DNA from: an uncultured Bacilli bacterium
GTDB lineage: Bacteria > Bacillota_I > Bacilli_A > RF39 > UBA660
DNA length: 64,000 bases
Assembly: GCA_934130545.1 (NCBI GenBank)
Contig: CAKOYD010000002.1
Location: 194,666-258,665 of the forward strand
Direction of reading: 5' to 3'
Shown here: one piece after another, positions 43,616-52,731 of the stretch
Layout of the letters: every line of letters begins with the position of its first letter
Numbering within the stretch: the first letter of the stretch is position 1
Made by a program: the position numbers and the translations under genes
The notes under the pieces: generated by a model
The model's database searches: none
Told to the model about the DNA's origin: nothing
What the model saw: only the letters and a program-made list of their open reading frames with translations

Positions 43616-44424
43616 TAATAAATCCACCCCCCATATATTGCTTTAGGATATAACTCTAACATACTTTCCCATTGTACTACAAAAGTATTAGCAATCGGGT
43701 ATACTAACTTACCAGCTACGGTCTTAGTAGTACTATTAGCAAACGTCTCAATAAATATAACCTTACTACCAAGAATGCGTCCTATATAACACATTGGCAC
43801 GGCCGTATGCGTACCAGTAGTTACTATAGCATCTGGTCTTATCTTTAAATACAATATAAAAGATTTAATAATATTAAAGGAAAATATAAAGAAATAAGTA
43901 AATAAATTCTTTTTAGTACCATATACTAAATAACTAACATTATTATATTTATCTTTTAAATTCTTATTAGACTTCGTCTTTTCAGTAATTAAATAACTAT
44001 CATACTTTGTAATCAATGGCTTTAACTGTAATAATTCATTCAAATGTCCACCTGTACTAGATATAAATATAACTTTCTTTTTATCATTCTTTTTAAATAA
44101 TAAAGTAAATATATAACATAATACCAAATCTATAATTATAACTATTGATTTTAATAATACACTATTCTCTATTCCAAACAAAGTTATTAATATATTCATA
44201 AGTATTATATCTACTAAAAATACTACTATTCCACTAAATATAAACTTATTTATTGAACTCATAACCTTATATTTTTTATTAATAAAATAACATATTATTA
44301 CTCCACTAATAAATGATATAACACTAGCTAATCCCCAACTCATACTATCTATACATAGATAATATACACCAAAGCATAAAACTCCTACGCCAACATAGCA
44401 CATTAATTTACTTAATTTCTTCAT
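43615..44424 (-). CDS. GtrA-like membrane domain fused to PssD/Alg14-like subunit
   Basis: A 269-residue protein. Residues ~1-112 have four membrane helices resembling GtrA (LASVISFISGVIICYFINKKYKV), a family that flips or presents lipid-linked sugars. Residues ~117-269 match Alg14/PssD (KKVIFISSTGGHLNELLQLK, RPDAIVTTGTHTAVPMCYIG, KVIFIETFANSTTKTVAGKL), which anchors the catalytic Alg13-type subunit. The fusion of these two parts is unusual to my knowledge and places both steps in one chain. Confidence 0.8.
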   Translation of the reverse strand: MKKLSKLMCYVGVGVLCFGVYYLCIDSMSWGLASVISFISGVIICYFINKKYKVMSSINKFIFSGIVVFLVDIILMNILITLFGIENSVLLKSIVIIIDLVLCYIFTLLFKKNDKKKVIFISSTGGHLNELLQLKPLITKYDSYLITEKTKSNKNLKDKYNNVSYLVYGTKKNLFTYFFIFSFNIIKSFILYLKIRPDAIVTTGTHTAVPMCYIGRILGSKVIFIETFANSTTKTVAGKLVYPIANTFVVQWESMLELYPKAIYGGWIY

Positions 44425-44436
44425 AATAATTTCTCC

Positions 44437-46923
44437 TTACCTATTTAATATTTTATAAACAATATTAGCCATCTTTTTATTAAACATAATCAAATATATT
44501 CCTTTAGCATTAGTATAAAAATACTTATTTAATCTATATTTAGGAAAATTACTTTTGACATTTAAAATTGCCGTATCAACAGCAGCATCAAATTCATCTT
44601 TATTAAAATGAGCAGCTTGTTTAATAAAAGTAGCATATAAATACCTTACATAACAATACTCAAGTTCCTTTTTGTAATTATTATATATACCTCTATCTTT
44701 ATAAAATACTATTAAGTCATTAAAATTATCAACATAATTATATAATCTTTTATCAAAAGTTTTAGTAATCGAACCACTTCTTTGTACATACTGATTAAGG
44801 GGTTCTTTTACCACACCAATATTATTAATATAAGGAAATATTTTATATAAAAAGTCAACATCTTCAAACCATACACCTTTTTTAAACTCAATCTTCTTAC
44901 TAAATAATTCTTTCTTATATATCTTATTCCAAACACAAGGATACATATTTACATAAGTCTTTTTAATATTTGTAGTATCCATTTCAATTTTAGAACTAAC
45001 TCTTTTTATGCTTCCATCTTCATAAACATAATTTAAATCACATACAACAACATCAAAATTACCTGATATAGCTTTATTATACATTTTTTCATACATATCT
45101 ATAGAAACGAAATCATCACCATCAACAAATGCAATATAATCTCCTTTGGCTTCCTTAATTCCAAAATTTCTAGCATCACTAACACCACCATTTTTCTTTA
45201 TGTAGCTATGGATAGTACTATATTTTTTAGCATACTTATCTATAATACTTTGACTATTATCTGGGCTTCCATCATTAACTACTATTATTTCTATATCTTT
45301 AAGAGTTTGATTAACTAAACTATCTAAACACTTATCAATATACTTTTCTACATTATATACCGGTACGATAACACTTACCTTAGGATTTTTTGATTTCTTT
45401 ACCATATTTACCTCACTAACATTTTCTTTACCTATTACATATTTTAATTTATCATGTCTTACAAAAGAAAGCAAGTACCCGCTTATAAAAGCAAGTGGTA
45501 TTGTAACTATTAATTCATCTAAAACATGTCCACTAAAATAAGATATTCCTAAACAAACATATACTGATATGACAAGCATAGTTGTCTTTAATCTTAATCT
45601 TCTCTTTAGTAGCATATATATTCCTGAATAAGTTGCAATTACAATATAAGGCCCAAATAGTAATAATATACCAATTATTCCGATAGTATAATAATGTACT
45701 GTAAAATCACTTTCTATATATATTTCTGCTATTCTATATCTAGAATAACCTTCCCCAAAATACTTATCATACTTATTATTATTTAATGAATATATTCTAT
45801 TAGTAATAAGTTTTTCTAACTTACGATTTCCCCCTCTTTCACTATAAGGAAGTTTCATAACATCTATCCAAAAATCTATATCTTGTTCATAAGGATATAA
45901 ATCATAAATATATGTCTTAGGAATAGAATAATATTCAAAATACTCTTTAATAAATTCTTCTTTTTCTTCTACAGTACGCAAATTATGTAATGATTCATTA
46001 ACAGTATCTTTATTTTCCATACCATTTTCTATTTCTTCATAATCAGTAACTGTATATCTTAAAATTAATGGTGAATTAAGAGTTATAAATCCTAATACCA
46101 TAAAACATGATATATATAATAATATCTTTTTTAAAGTTATTTCGACTTTATTTTTATCAATAAGTGCAAAAAATATCCATGCTATAAACATAACTACACT
46201 AACAATAGCCCATCCATATACTGCTACTCTCGTTCCTATCATTATCATAGCCAAACATAAAGTAAGTGAAGATATAAAAGCTTTCTTATTAGAAAATCTA
46301 ATAGCATAATATATGTTTATTGGTAATATTAATATTGTTAAAGCACTTATCTGATTAGCCATATAAAAGTACCCTTTTGAAGCTAGTTGTTCAAATGTAA
46401 AATCTTTATTTAAAAACCAGTCAAATATATTACCCGCTATAAAATGAGGCTCTCCATAAGAAACTAAAGATATCTTAAATATATTAGTAATTATTATCTC
46501 TAAAGAAATAATTAATGATAATACCACAATACTCTCTCTAAATGCCTCTTCTGTTATCTTAGCTTTATAAACTATATATATAAGCATTAAAGGTAATAAC
46601 AATCTTATATAATAAAAAGCTTCTGTTATATATGAAAAATTCATAACGGAATTTATTCCAATATTAAAATTAAGACTATTAATAACATGGCCTATCAAAT
46701 AGACAAATAATATAGCCAAATACCCCGCTATAAACCAGTGCTTCTTATCATTCTTCGTATTTATTAATGTTATTATAAAAAATACAAATATAAATATAAT
46801 TCTAATTATTGTTGAAGGAGAAAATTTAAATATCCTAGTAACTTTTTCACTATATAATAAATAGAAATCTAAAAATGGTTGTATTATTAAAAATATAAAT
46901 AGTGCTTTATCTATTTTCTTCAT
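44437..46923 (-). CDS. Polysaccharide polymerase (Wzy-like) fused to a GT2 glycosyltransferase
   Basis: An 828-residue fusion. The N-terminal ~500 residues carry about ten to twelve membrane helices and a large external loop, as in O-antigen polymerase/ligase proteins (DFYLLYSEKVTRIFKFSP near the start; GEPHFIAGNIFDWFL). From ~511 a family 2 glycosyltransferase follows: VSVIVPVYNVEKYIDKCLDS, VVNDGSPDNSQ and FVDGDDFVS with the catalytic Asp residues. It sits in the middle of the glycosyltransferase operon and would combine polymerisation with sugar addition. The polymerase call rests on topology and context. Confidence 0.8.
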   Translation of the reverse strand: MKKIDKALFIFLIIQPFLDFYLLYSEKVTRIFKFSPSTIIRIIFIFVFFIITLINTKNDKKHWFIAGYLAILFVYLIGHVINSLNFNIGINSVMNFSYITEAFYYIRLLLPLMLIYIVYKAKITEEAFRESIVVLSLIISLEIIITNIFKISLVSYGEPHFIAGNIFDWFLNKDFTFEQLASKGYFYMANQISALTILILPINIYYAIRFSNKKAFISSLTLCLAMIMIGTRVAVYGWAIVSVVMFIAWIFFALIDKNKVEITLKKILLYISCFMVLGFITLNSPLILRYTVTDYEEIENGMENKDTVNESLHNLRTVEEKEEFIKEYFEYYSIPKTYIYDLYPYEQDIDFWIDVMKLPYSERGGNRKLEKLITNRIYSLNNNKYDKYFGEGYSRYRIAEIYIESDFTVHYYTIGIIGILLLFGPYIVIATYSGIYMLLKRRLRLKTTMLVISVYVCLGISYFSGHVLDELIVTIPLAFISGYLLSFVRHDKLKYVIGKENVSEVNMVKKSKNPKVSVIVPVYNVEKYIDKCLDSLVNQTLKDIEIIVVNDGSPDNSQSIIDKYAKKYSTIHSYIKKNGGVSDARNFGIKEAKGDYIAFVDGDDFVSIDMYEKMYNKAISGNFDVVVCDLNYVYEDGSIKRVSSKIEMDTTNIKKTYVNMYPCVWNKIYKKELFSKKIEFKKGVWFEDVDFLYKIFPYINNIGVVKEPLNQYVQRSGSITKTFDKRLYNYVDNFNDLIVFYKDRGIYNNYKKELEYCYVRYLYATFIKQAAHFNKDEFDAAVDTAILNVKSNFPKYRLNKYFYTNAKGIYLIMFNKKMANIVYKILNR

Positions 46924-46931
46924 ATATCCTC

Positions 46932-48089
46932 CTATCTAAATAATTTATATAATTGTTTTAATATCTTATCATTTTCTTTATCATAATCATATTTTATTAA
47001 ATTATCTTTAAACTTATCAATAAGACTTCTATCAGTAATAACTTTCTTTAATCCTTCATATAATCCTTCATTACTATTATCTACTACTAGGCCATTATAA
47101 CCACTCTTAATAAGTTCTCCTGTTGCTGAATTACTAGTAGCTAATACTGGTACACCAAGAGTCATCGCTTCTACTATTACAATACCAAATGGCTCAAATA
47201 TTGAAGGTAATATAAACATATCATTTCCATTAATGCATTCATAAGGATTATCAGTGTATCCCATAAGTTCAAAATAGTTTTCCATCTTATTATCCATAAT
47301 CTTTTTCATTAATGTATCCATTAATGGACCATCACCATATATTTTAAAACTAACATCCTTAAGTAAGTTATCATTTCTAAGACATATTACAGCATCTAGT
47401 AATCGATCGTATCCTTTCATCGGATGTAATCTTCCTACTGAAACAAAATTTAGTTTCTTACTATTTTTCTTCTTACCTCTAGCCATCTTTTTAATCTTAT
47501 TAATATCAACATAATTACCAATAACCATTGTAGTATCTTCTAAATGATATATCTTATTAAAGTCATCCATTACACCTTTAGATACTGCTACTATCTTATT
47601 AAACTTAGGTAATACCTCTTTAAATAACCTATCATATTTAGCATTAGGATTAGCAATAGTATAATTATAATGAAGCCAATGAATCTTATTCTTGCAATTA
47701 CCGAAACCTACAAATAAAGCCGTAAATCCATCTTTAAAAGCAACTTCTGTATCATACTCTTTTTTTAATATTTTCTTTCTTTCTTTTATAATTCTATTTT
47801 TAATTAAACCAGTCTTCATCTCTAAAACTAATCGAACTTTCTTAAATATTAAAGAAAGATTCTTACTTCTTAATACTTCTCCTATTGTTAAATCAACTGC
47901 ATCAAAATACTTTGTACCATATATAATATTAACATTCTTAGGTAAATTATTAAGTCTTGTTCCATTATTATGTAGAACCAAAACATCAATATTAAACTTA
48001 CTATAATCAAATTTATTTAACATATCTTCAAGAAGAATAGATACTCCTCCCATTCTTCTCTCATCTACTACAAATAATATATCTTTCAT
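46932..48089 (-). CDS. Family 4 glycosyltransferase
   Basis: A ~385-residue GT-B enzyme. The N-terminal domain begins KDILFVVDERRMGGVSILLE (donor-side Gly-rich loop), and the C-terminal domain has FVSVGRLHPMKGYDRLLDAV and PSIFEPFGIVIVEAMTLG (EX7E motif with two Glu). It uses a nucleotide sugar to extend a surface glycan. ATG 48089 has AAAGGAG upstream and overlaps the end of the preceding GT2 gene; a longer in-frame start is less likely. Confidence 0.9.
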   Translation of the reverse strand: MKDILFVVDERRMGGVSILLEDMLNKFDYSKFNIDVLVLHNNGTRLNNLPKNVNIIYGTKYFDAVDLTIGEVLRSKNLSLIFKKVRLVLEMKTGLIKNRIIKERKKILKKEYDTEVAFKDGFTALFVGFGNCKNKIHWLHYNYTIANPNAKYDRLFKEVLPKFNKIVAVSKGVMDDFNKIYHLEDTTMVIGNYVDINKIKKMARGKKKNSKKLNFVSVGRLHPMKGYDRLLDAVICLRNDNLLKDVSFKIYGDGPLMDTLMKKIMDNKMENYFELMGYTDNPYECINGNDMFILPSIFEPFGIVIVEAMTLGVPVLATSNSATGELIKSGYNGLVVDNSNEGLYEGLKKVITDRSLIDKFKDNLIKYDYDKENDKILKQLYKLFR

Positions 48090-48091
48090 TA

Positions 48092-49048
48092 TTACTTCGA
48101 CTCCTTTAAAACTATCTTTAATAACCAATAATATTTCTTATAAAATAAAATACACACCACTCTATACTTAATATTAGTATTTTTAAAGTATCTATTCTTC
48201 TTCCAATTAGGGAACTCTTCTTTAATAATCTTAACAATTCTTTCTAACTCATTATACTTCTTAAACTTAAAAAATCTAAGTGAAGCCGCATGCAGTAAAT
48301 GTTCAATATATATATACTCAATCTCATCTTTATATAAATCATACTTATTATTACTAATAAATCTATTTCTTAATGTATCTAATGAATCAAATATATCTTC
48401 AAAAGACTTCTTATACTTTACTTGGTTCATAATAGAGCCACTTCTAATAACATAATAATATAAATAGTCATCAATATAATCTATCTTTTTAGCATATATT
48501 CCAAGTGCCGGAATAACAGCAATATCTTCATAAAAATGCTTCTCTAAAAAACGTAAATTATATTTTATAAATAATTCTTTCTTTATTAATTGCCAACAAG
48601 GACCACAACAATTTAATACATAATTTTTATATATATTATCACTTATAATATTAAATGTTTTAACTTCGGTAGTTTTATCATCTACTACTCTATAATAATT
48701 GGAAACAACAATATCACTACGTTTTTTACTAACGGTATTAACTAATTTTTCTACCATTTTCATATCAACATAATCATCACTATCAACAAACATTATATAT
48801 TCTCCGGTAGCTTTATCAATGCCATAATTACGAGCAATAGCTGAACCACCATTCTCTTTTACATAACTCTTAATAATCTTAGAATACTTCTTCTTATATT
48901 CATCTATAATACTTTGACTATTATCTTTTGTTCCATCATTAACTACTATAATCTCTATATTTTGATAAGTTTGATTAACTAAACTATCTAAACATTTTCT
49001 TAAATATTCTTCAACGTTATAAACAGGCACTATTATACTAACTTTCAT
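48092..49048 (-). CDS. Family 2 glycosyltransferase
   Basis: A 318-residue GT-A enzyme: VSIIVPVYNVEEYLRKCLDS, VVNDGTKDNSQ, the ARNYGIDKATGEYIMFVDSDDYVD segment with the metal-binding DxD, then acceptor-side ENGG...CWQLIKKELF. It resembles the other two GT2 domains of the operon closely in the first 100 residues (duplication likely). Confidence 0.92.
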   Translation of the reverse strand: MKVSIIVPVYNVEEYLRKCLDSLVNQTYQNIEIIVVNDGTKDNSQSIIDEYKKKYSKIIKSYVKENGGSAIARNYGIDKATGEYIMFVDSDDYVDMKMVEKLVNTVSKKRSDIVVSNYYRVVDDKTTEVKTFNIISDNIYKNYVLNCCGPCWQLIKKELFIKYNLRFLEKHFYEDIAVIPALGIYAKKIDYIDDYLYYYVIRSGSIMNQVKYKKSFEDIFDSLDTLRNRFISNNKYDLYKDEIEYIYIEHLLHAASLRFFKFKKYNELERIVKIIKEEFPNWKKNRYFKNTNIKYRVVCILFYKKYYWLLKIVLKESK

Positions 49049-49058
49049 ATATCCTCCA

Positions 49059-50507
49059 CTACTTCTTTAATCTAAATGTAACTAAAAACTTATCTATCAA
49101 AAAATGTTCTATATCATCATGCATAATAAATAATATTCCCAAATATATAAGCATACCAACTAATACTTGAACTATATTAGTAAGAATACCCGGGCCCATT
49201 ACTAATCCAACACCAAGCGCACCAGCTCCCATTAATATTCCAACACCCAAGTACGTAAATATTTTCTTAATAATACCATCAAAATTAAATGTCTTCTTAA
49301 CAAAATGATATTGAATAAGTAAAATAACTAACTCAGTAATTGAAGATGCAATAGCCGCTCCATATGCTCCAAAATGTCCAATAAGTAAAGCATTTAAAAC
49401 TATATTAACAACACAACCGCTTGTTACTGATATTGTGTATTTCTTCGATTCATCATTAACAATTAAATATTGCATTCCAAAGACATTAGTTAAAGATATA
49501 AATACTATCGTCGGTGTTAAACAACAAATAATATAAGCAACCTTCCCAAAATCTTTTGGTAAAAACCATGGAATAAAGAATGGTGATACTACAGAGAATC
49601 CTATGGCAATAGGAATAGATAAAAATAATGCAATCTTAAAAGTATTATTAGTTATTAATTTAACTGTATCATCATTTTTTTCACTTTTCTTTCTCACAAT
49701 GTTTGGTAGCATAACTGTTCCTATTGTTGTAATAATAAACATTAGCATATTTACAAGTTTATGAGCTTGCGTATAAAAACCAACTTCACTTATATCATCA
49801 TATAATAAACCAATCATTGTCTGATCAAAAACACTATAAATACTAGAAGATATCTGTGGAATAAAAAGAACAAAATTCTCTTTAAAATGTGGAACAATAT
49901 CTTTAAATTTAGAAATCTTAAAATCTATTATTTTATTAATACCAACCCATATCATAAGTGAACCTATAACATTCATAATAATTATAAATGTCATATATAA
50001 ATATAAATCATTCTCATTATGTACTAAAAGTAATATTCCACTTACCATTAATAGTTTAACAATAAAACCTCTTATTGTTGTCTTTTTAAAATTCTCTAAT
50101 CCTATATAAAACCAAGTTATTTCAAACATCGATGATAAAAGCATTCCTCCCTGTAAAAGAAATACCATATGATATTTAAAATCAAAAGTTAAGAATACAA
50201 AATAATATATTATCAAAGATATTAATGTACATAAAAATTGTAATGAAAATATCTCCGAAAACTTCTTTGATAGTTTCTCTCTATCATTTGAAACCTTAGC
50301 TATTTCTTTACTACCATACAAACTTATTCCCATTGTTCCAAATAATATAAACCAATATACTATTGAATAAGTATAATTAAACTTTCCTAAATTATCCGCC
50401 CCTAAAGTACGTGAAAGATAAGGAGCCGTTATAATAGGAGTTAAAAAAGTTAATATTTGATATGCTACATTATATATATAATTAGCAGCTACACTACTTT
50501 TTTTCAT
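49059..50507 (-). CDS. Wzx-type polysaccharide flippase
   Basis: A 482-residue protein with about twelve to fourteen membrane helices of the MOP superfamily. It begins SVAANYIYNVAYQILTFLTPIITAPYLSRTLGADNLGKFN, with the PYLSR..G..GLG-like signature, and has FYTQAHKLVNMLM in the middle. It would carry lipid-linked repeat units across the membrane. Its start overlaps the preceding gene by four bases (ATGA). Confidence 0.92.
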   Translation of the reverse strand: MKKSSVAANYIYNVAYQILTFLTPIITAPYLSRTLGADNLGKFNYTYSIVYWFILFGTMGISLYGSKEIAKVSNDREKLSKKFSEIFSLQFLCTLISLIIYYFVFLTFDFKYHMVFLLQGGMLLSSMFEITWFYIGLENFKKTTIRGFIVKLLMVSGILLLVHNENDLYLYMTFIIIMNVIGSLMIWVGINKIIDFKISKFKDIVPHFKENFVLFIPQISSSIYSVFDQTMIGLLYDDISEVGFYTQAHKLVNMLMFIITTIGTVMLPNIVRKKSEKNDDTVKLITNNTFKIALFLSIPIAIGFSVVSPFFIPWFLPKDFGKVAYIICCLTPTIVFISLTNVFGMQYLIVNDESKKYTISVTSGCVVNIVLNALLIGHFGAYGAAIASSITELVILLIQYHFVKKTFNFDGIIKKIFTYLGVGILMGAGALGVGLVMGPGILTNIVQVLVGMLIYLGILFIMHDDIEHFLIDKFLVTFRLKK

Positions 50508-51628
50508 AATTCACCTTCTATTACTTGATATAATTTATTCATTGATTCTTCGTTATATTTTTTAGGATTAAACTTCTTTTCTATCTTAAAACCATTATCT
50601 AAAAACTCTTTCATTCCATCATATATAGCTTCATCATTATTAACAACAACAATCCCATATTTATTATCAATAAGTTCCTTAGCATCTGATACATCAGTAG
50701 TAATAAGAGGTACTCCTAATGTCATAGCCTCCCCAAAAGTTGTGGGAAATCCCTCAAAAGCACTACTCATTACAAAAGCATTAGCATTCTTTATATATGG
50801 AAAAGGATTAGCTTTCTTACCATAAAAAACAATATAATCATCTAACTTCTTTTCTTTAACCATATCTAAAAATAGTTTATGATCAGCACCATCACCAATC
50901 ATTACCATCTTAAACTTATATCCATCATTTTTTAACTTCTCACAAGCATTAATTATCCTTGATAATTTCTTATCAAACTCTGTATGTCTACTAACATTAA
51001 TAAAAGTAATATCCTTAGTATCATACATATCATCTACTTTAATCTTACTATTATTAATTATCCTATCATAATCTATAAAATTATGACATAATACTACTTT
51101 ATCTTTATCTTCCGGATACAGACCCAAATAAGCTTCCATTGCTTTAGTAGAAATAAATATATTTCTCTTAAACTTTCTAAACTTACAACGCTTCAAGAAA
51201 ATATCTACTTTCTCTTCGGCACTCATGTTTCCTTTAACTTGATCGCTATTCTCCATAAATTTAATGATATTAGTATGCATATATGCCACGCTATTTTTCG
51301 AAGCCAAAAGAGCCACCTTTGAACTAACTACATATCCCGTTCCATAACTAATTGCACAATCAAACTTTCGATAATACTTTAACTTAGTATAGATAATCTT
51401 AAACATATTAATAGCTTTTCTAAGTAAAGTAAACTTCATTCTAGATAAACCATAATCTTCAATATGAACTTCTTTATTAACATTAGAAAGTAGTTCCCCC
51501 TTCTTATCTTGTAATAAAATAGTAACATCATATTTACTATAATCAAAATTATTAACAAGATTTACTAAACAACTCTCTACTCCCCCAATACTTAGATCAT
51601 ATGTTGTAAATAATATCTTTTTCTTCAT
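50504..51628 (-). CDS. Family 4 glycosyltransferase
   Basis: A 374-residue GT-B enzyme: KKILFTTYDLSIGGVESCLVN at the start, FINVSRHTEFDKKLSRIINA at the second domain, and AFVMSSAFEGFPTTFGEAMTLGVP with the E...E donor motif. It is 3 nt from the GT2 gene upstream and overlaps the flippase gene downstream. Sugar specificity unknown. Confidence 0.92.
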   Translation of the reverse strand: MKKKILFTTYDLSIGGVESCLVNLVNNFDYSKYDVTILLQDKKGELLSNVNKEVHIEDYGLSRMKFTLLRKAINMFKIIYTKLKYYRKFDCAISYGTGYVVSSKVALLASKNSVAYMHTNIIKFMENSDQVKGNMSAEEKVDIFLKRCKFRKFKRNIFISTKAMEAYLGLYPEDKDKVVLCHNFIDYDRIINNSKIKVDDMYDTKDITFINVSRHTEFDKKLSRIINACEKLKNDGYKFKMVMIGDGADHKLFLDMVKEKKLDDYIVFYGKKANPFPYIKNANAFVMSSAFEGFPTTFGEAMTLGVPLITTDVSDAKELIDNKYGIVVVNNDEAIYDGMKEFLDNGFKIEKKFNPKKYNEESMNKLYQVIEGEL

Positions 51629-51631
51629 ATA

Positions 51632-52627
51632 TTACTGCCTCTCTACTCTTACTATTCTATAAAATAACTTCTTCTTACCCATATTACTAAGTAATAAATT
51701 AAAATATAATCTATTCTTTAAAGTTAACTCAGGATAATATTTTAATATATATTTCTTATATGGTATTAATGAATCAATAAGTTCTAAATATTTAGGTGCA
51801 TACTTAATCTTTGTCTCTTTTGAACCTGTTTGATTTAAAAACAATAAAACATTTCGATACTGAAAGAATACTCTAGCATATATTAATTTGTTATAATCTG
51901 GTTTAATTTGACTTAAAACACTCTCTAAAACAATTTTATGATCTTCAAATACCTTTTCTTTAGTATCAGTCATACTATTTCCCGGCCTATCTACTAAATA
52001 ATAAGATAAAGCATCTTCAATATACATAACTCTCTTGGCATTGCATAATGCTAATAAGTATAATAAATAATCTGTGAAACTAACTTTCTTAGGAAACTTT
52101 ATATTCTTACATATCTCAGTTCTATATAATTTAGAATGTGGACTAGGTTGTAAAAAGTAAAACTCATCAGTTATTTCATAAACCGTATTAGGTATACACT
52201 TACATCCATCAAACTTAGAATTATCATATACTTCTTCACTATTATCATTATAAACTAAATACTTAGAACCCACTACCATATCTAAATTATTAGTAGTAGC
52301 CTTCTTATATAATACTTCAATAGCATCTTCTTTTAACCAATCATCTGGATCACATATTAAAAAGTATGGTGTAGTTATATTCTTAATAGCATACTCTAGC
52401 ACCGATCCATAACCACCATTTTCTTTTTTAATACATTTAACTCTAGAATCCTTTTTAGCATACTCTTTCATAATACTAACACTATTATCTGGACTACCAT
52501 CACTAATTGTCCATATTTCAATATTTTTAAATGTTTGACTAACTAGACTATCTAAACACTTTCTTAAATATTCTTCAACATTATAAATAGGTACAATAAT
52601 ACTTACCTTTGCATTGCTTTTACTCAT
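51632..52627 (-). CDS. Family 2 glycosyltransferase, first gene of the polysaccharide operon
   Basis: A 331-residue GT-A enzyme: VSIIVPIYNVEEYLRKCLDSL, ISDGSPDNSVSIM, and FLICDPDDWLKED with the metal-binding acidic pair. It lacks a membrane segment. A promoter lies ~40 nt upstream, and eight genes follow in tight succession to 43133. Confidence 0.92.
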   Translation of the reverse strand: MSKSNAKVSIIVPIYNVEEYLRKCLDSLVSQTFKNIEIWTISDGSPDNSVSIMKEYAKKDSRVKCIKKENGGYGSVLEYAIKNITTPYFLICDPDDWLKEDAIEVLYKKATTNNLDMVVGSKYLVYNDNSEEVYDNSKFDGCKCIPNTVYEITDEFYFLQPSPHSKLYRTEICKNIKFPKKVSFTDYLLYLLALCNAKRVMYIEDALSYYLVDRPGNSMTDTKEKVFEDHKIVLESVLSQIKPDYNKLIYARVFFQYRNVLLFLNQTGSKETKIKYAPKYLELIDSLIPYKKYILKYYPELTLKNRLYFNLLLSNMGKKKLFYRIVRVERQ

Positions 52628-52664
52628 TAAATCTTCCTTCCAACTTATAGTATTTCTATAAATA

Positions 52665-52692
52665 ATTATAACATATAAACACTCTTTTACAA
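52665..52692 (-). promoter_or_regulatory. Promoter of the polysaccharide operon
   Basis: Minus strand: TTGTAA (52687-52692), 16-bp spacer, TATAAT (52665-52670), directly after the uvrC terminator. Confidence 0.6.
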
Positions 52693-52701
52693 GTATTTAC
52701 C

Positions 52702-52731
52702 AAAAAACTTCTAGAAAATTCTAGAAGTTTT
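52702..52731 (-). terminator. Terminator after uvrC
   Basis: A 13-bp perfect stem (AAAACTTCTAGAA with TTCTAGAAGTTTT) with a 2-nt gap, then TTG; overlaps the uvrC stop. Confidence 0.8.
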
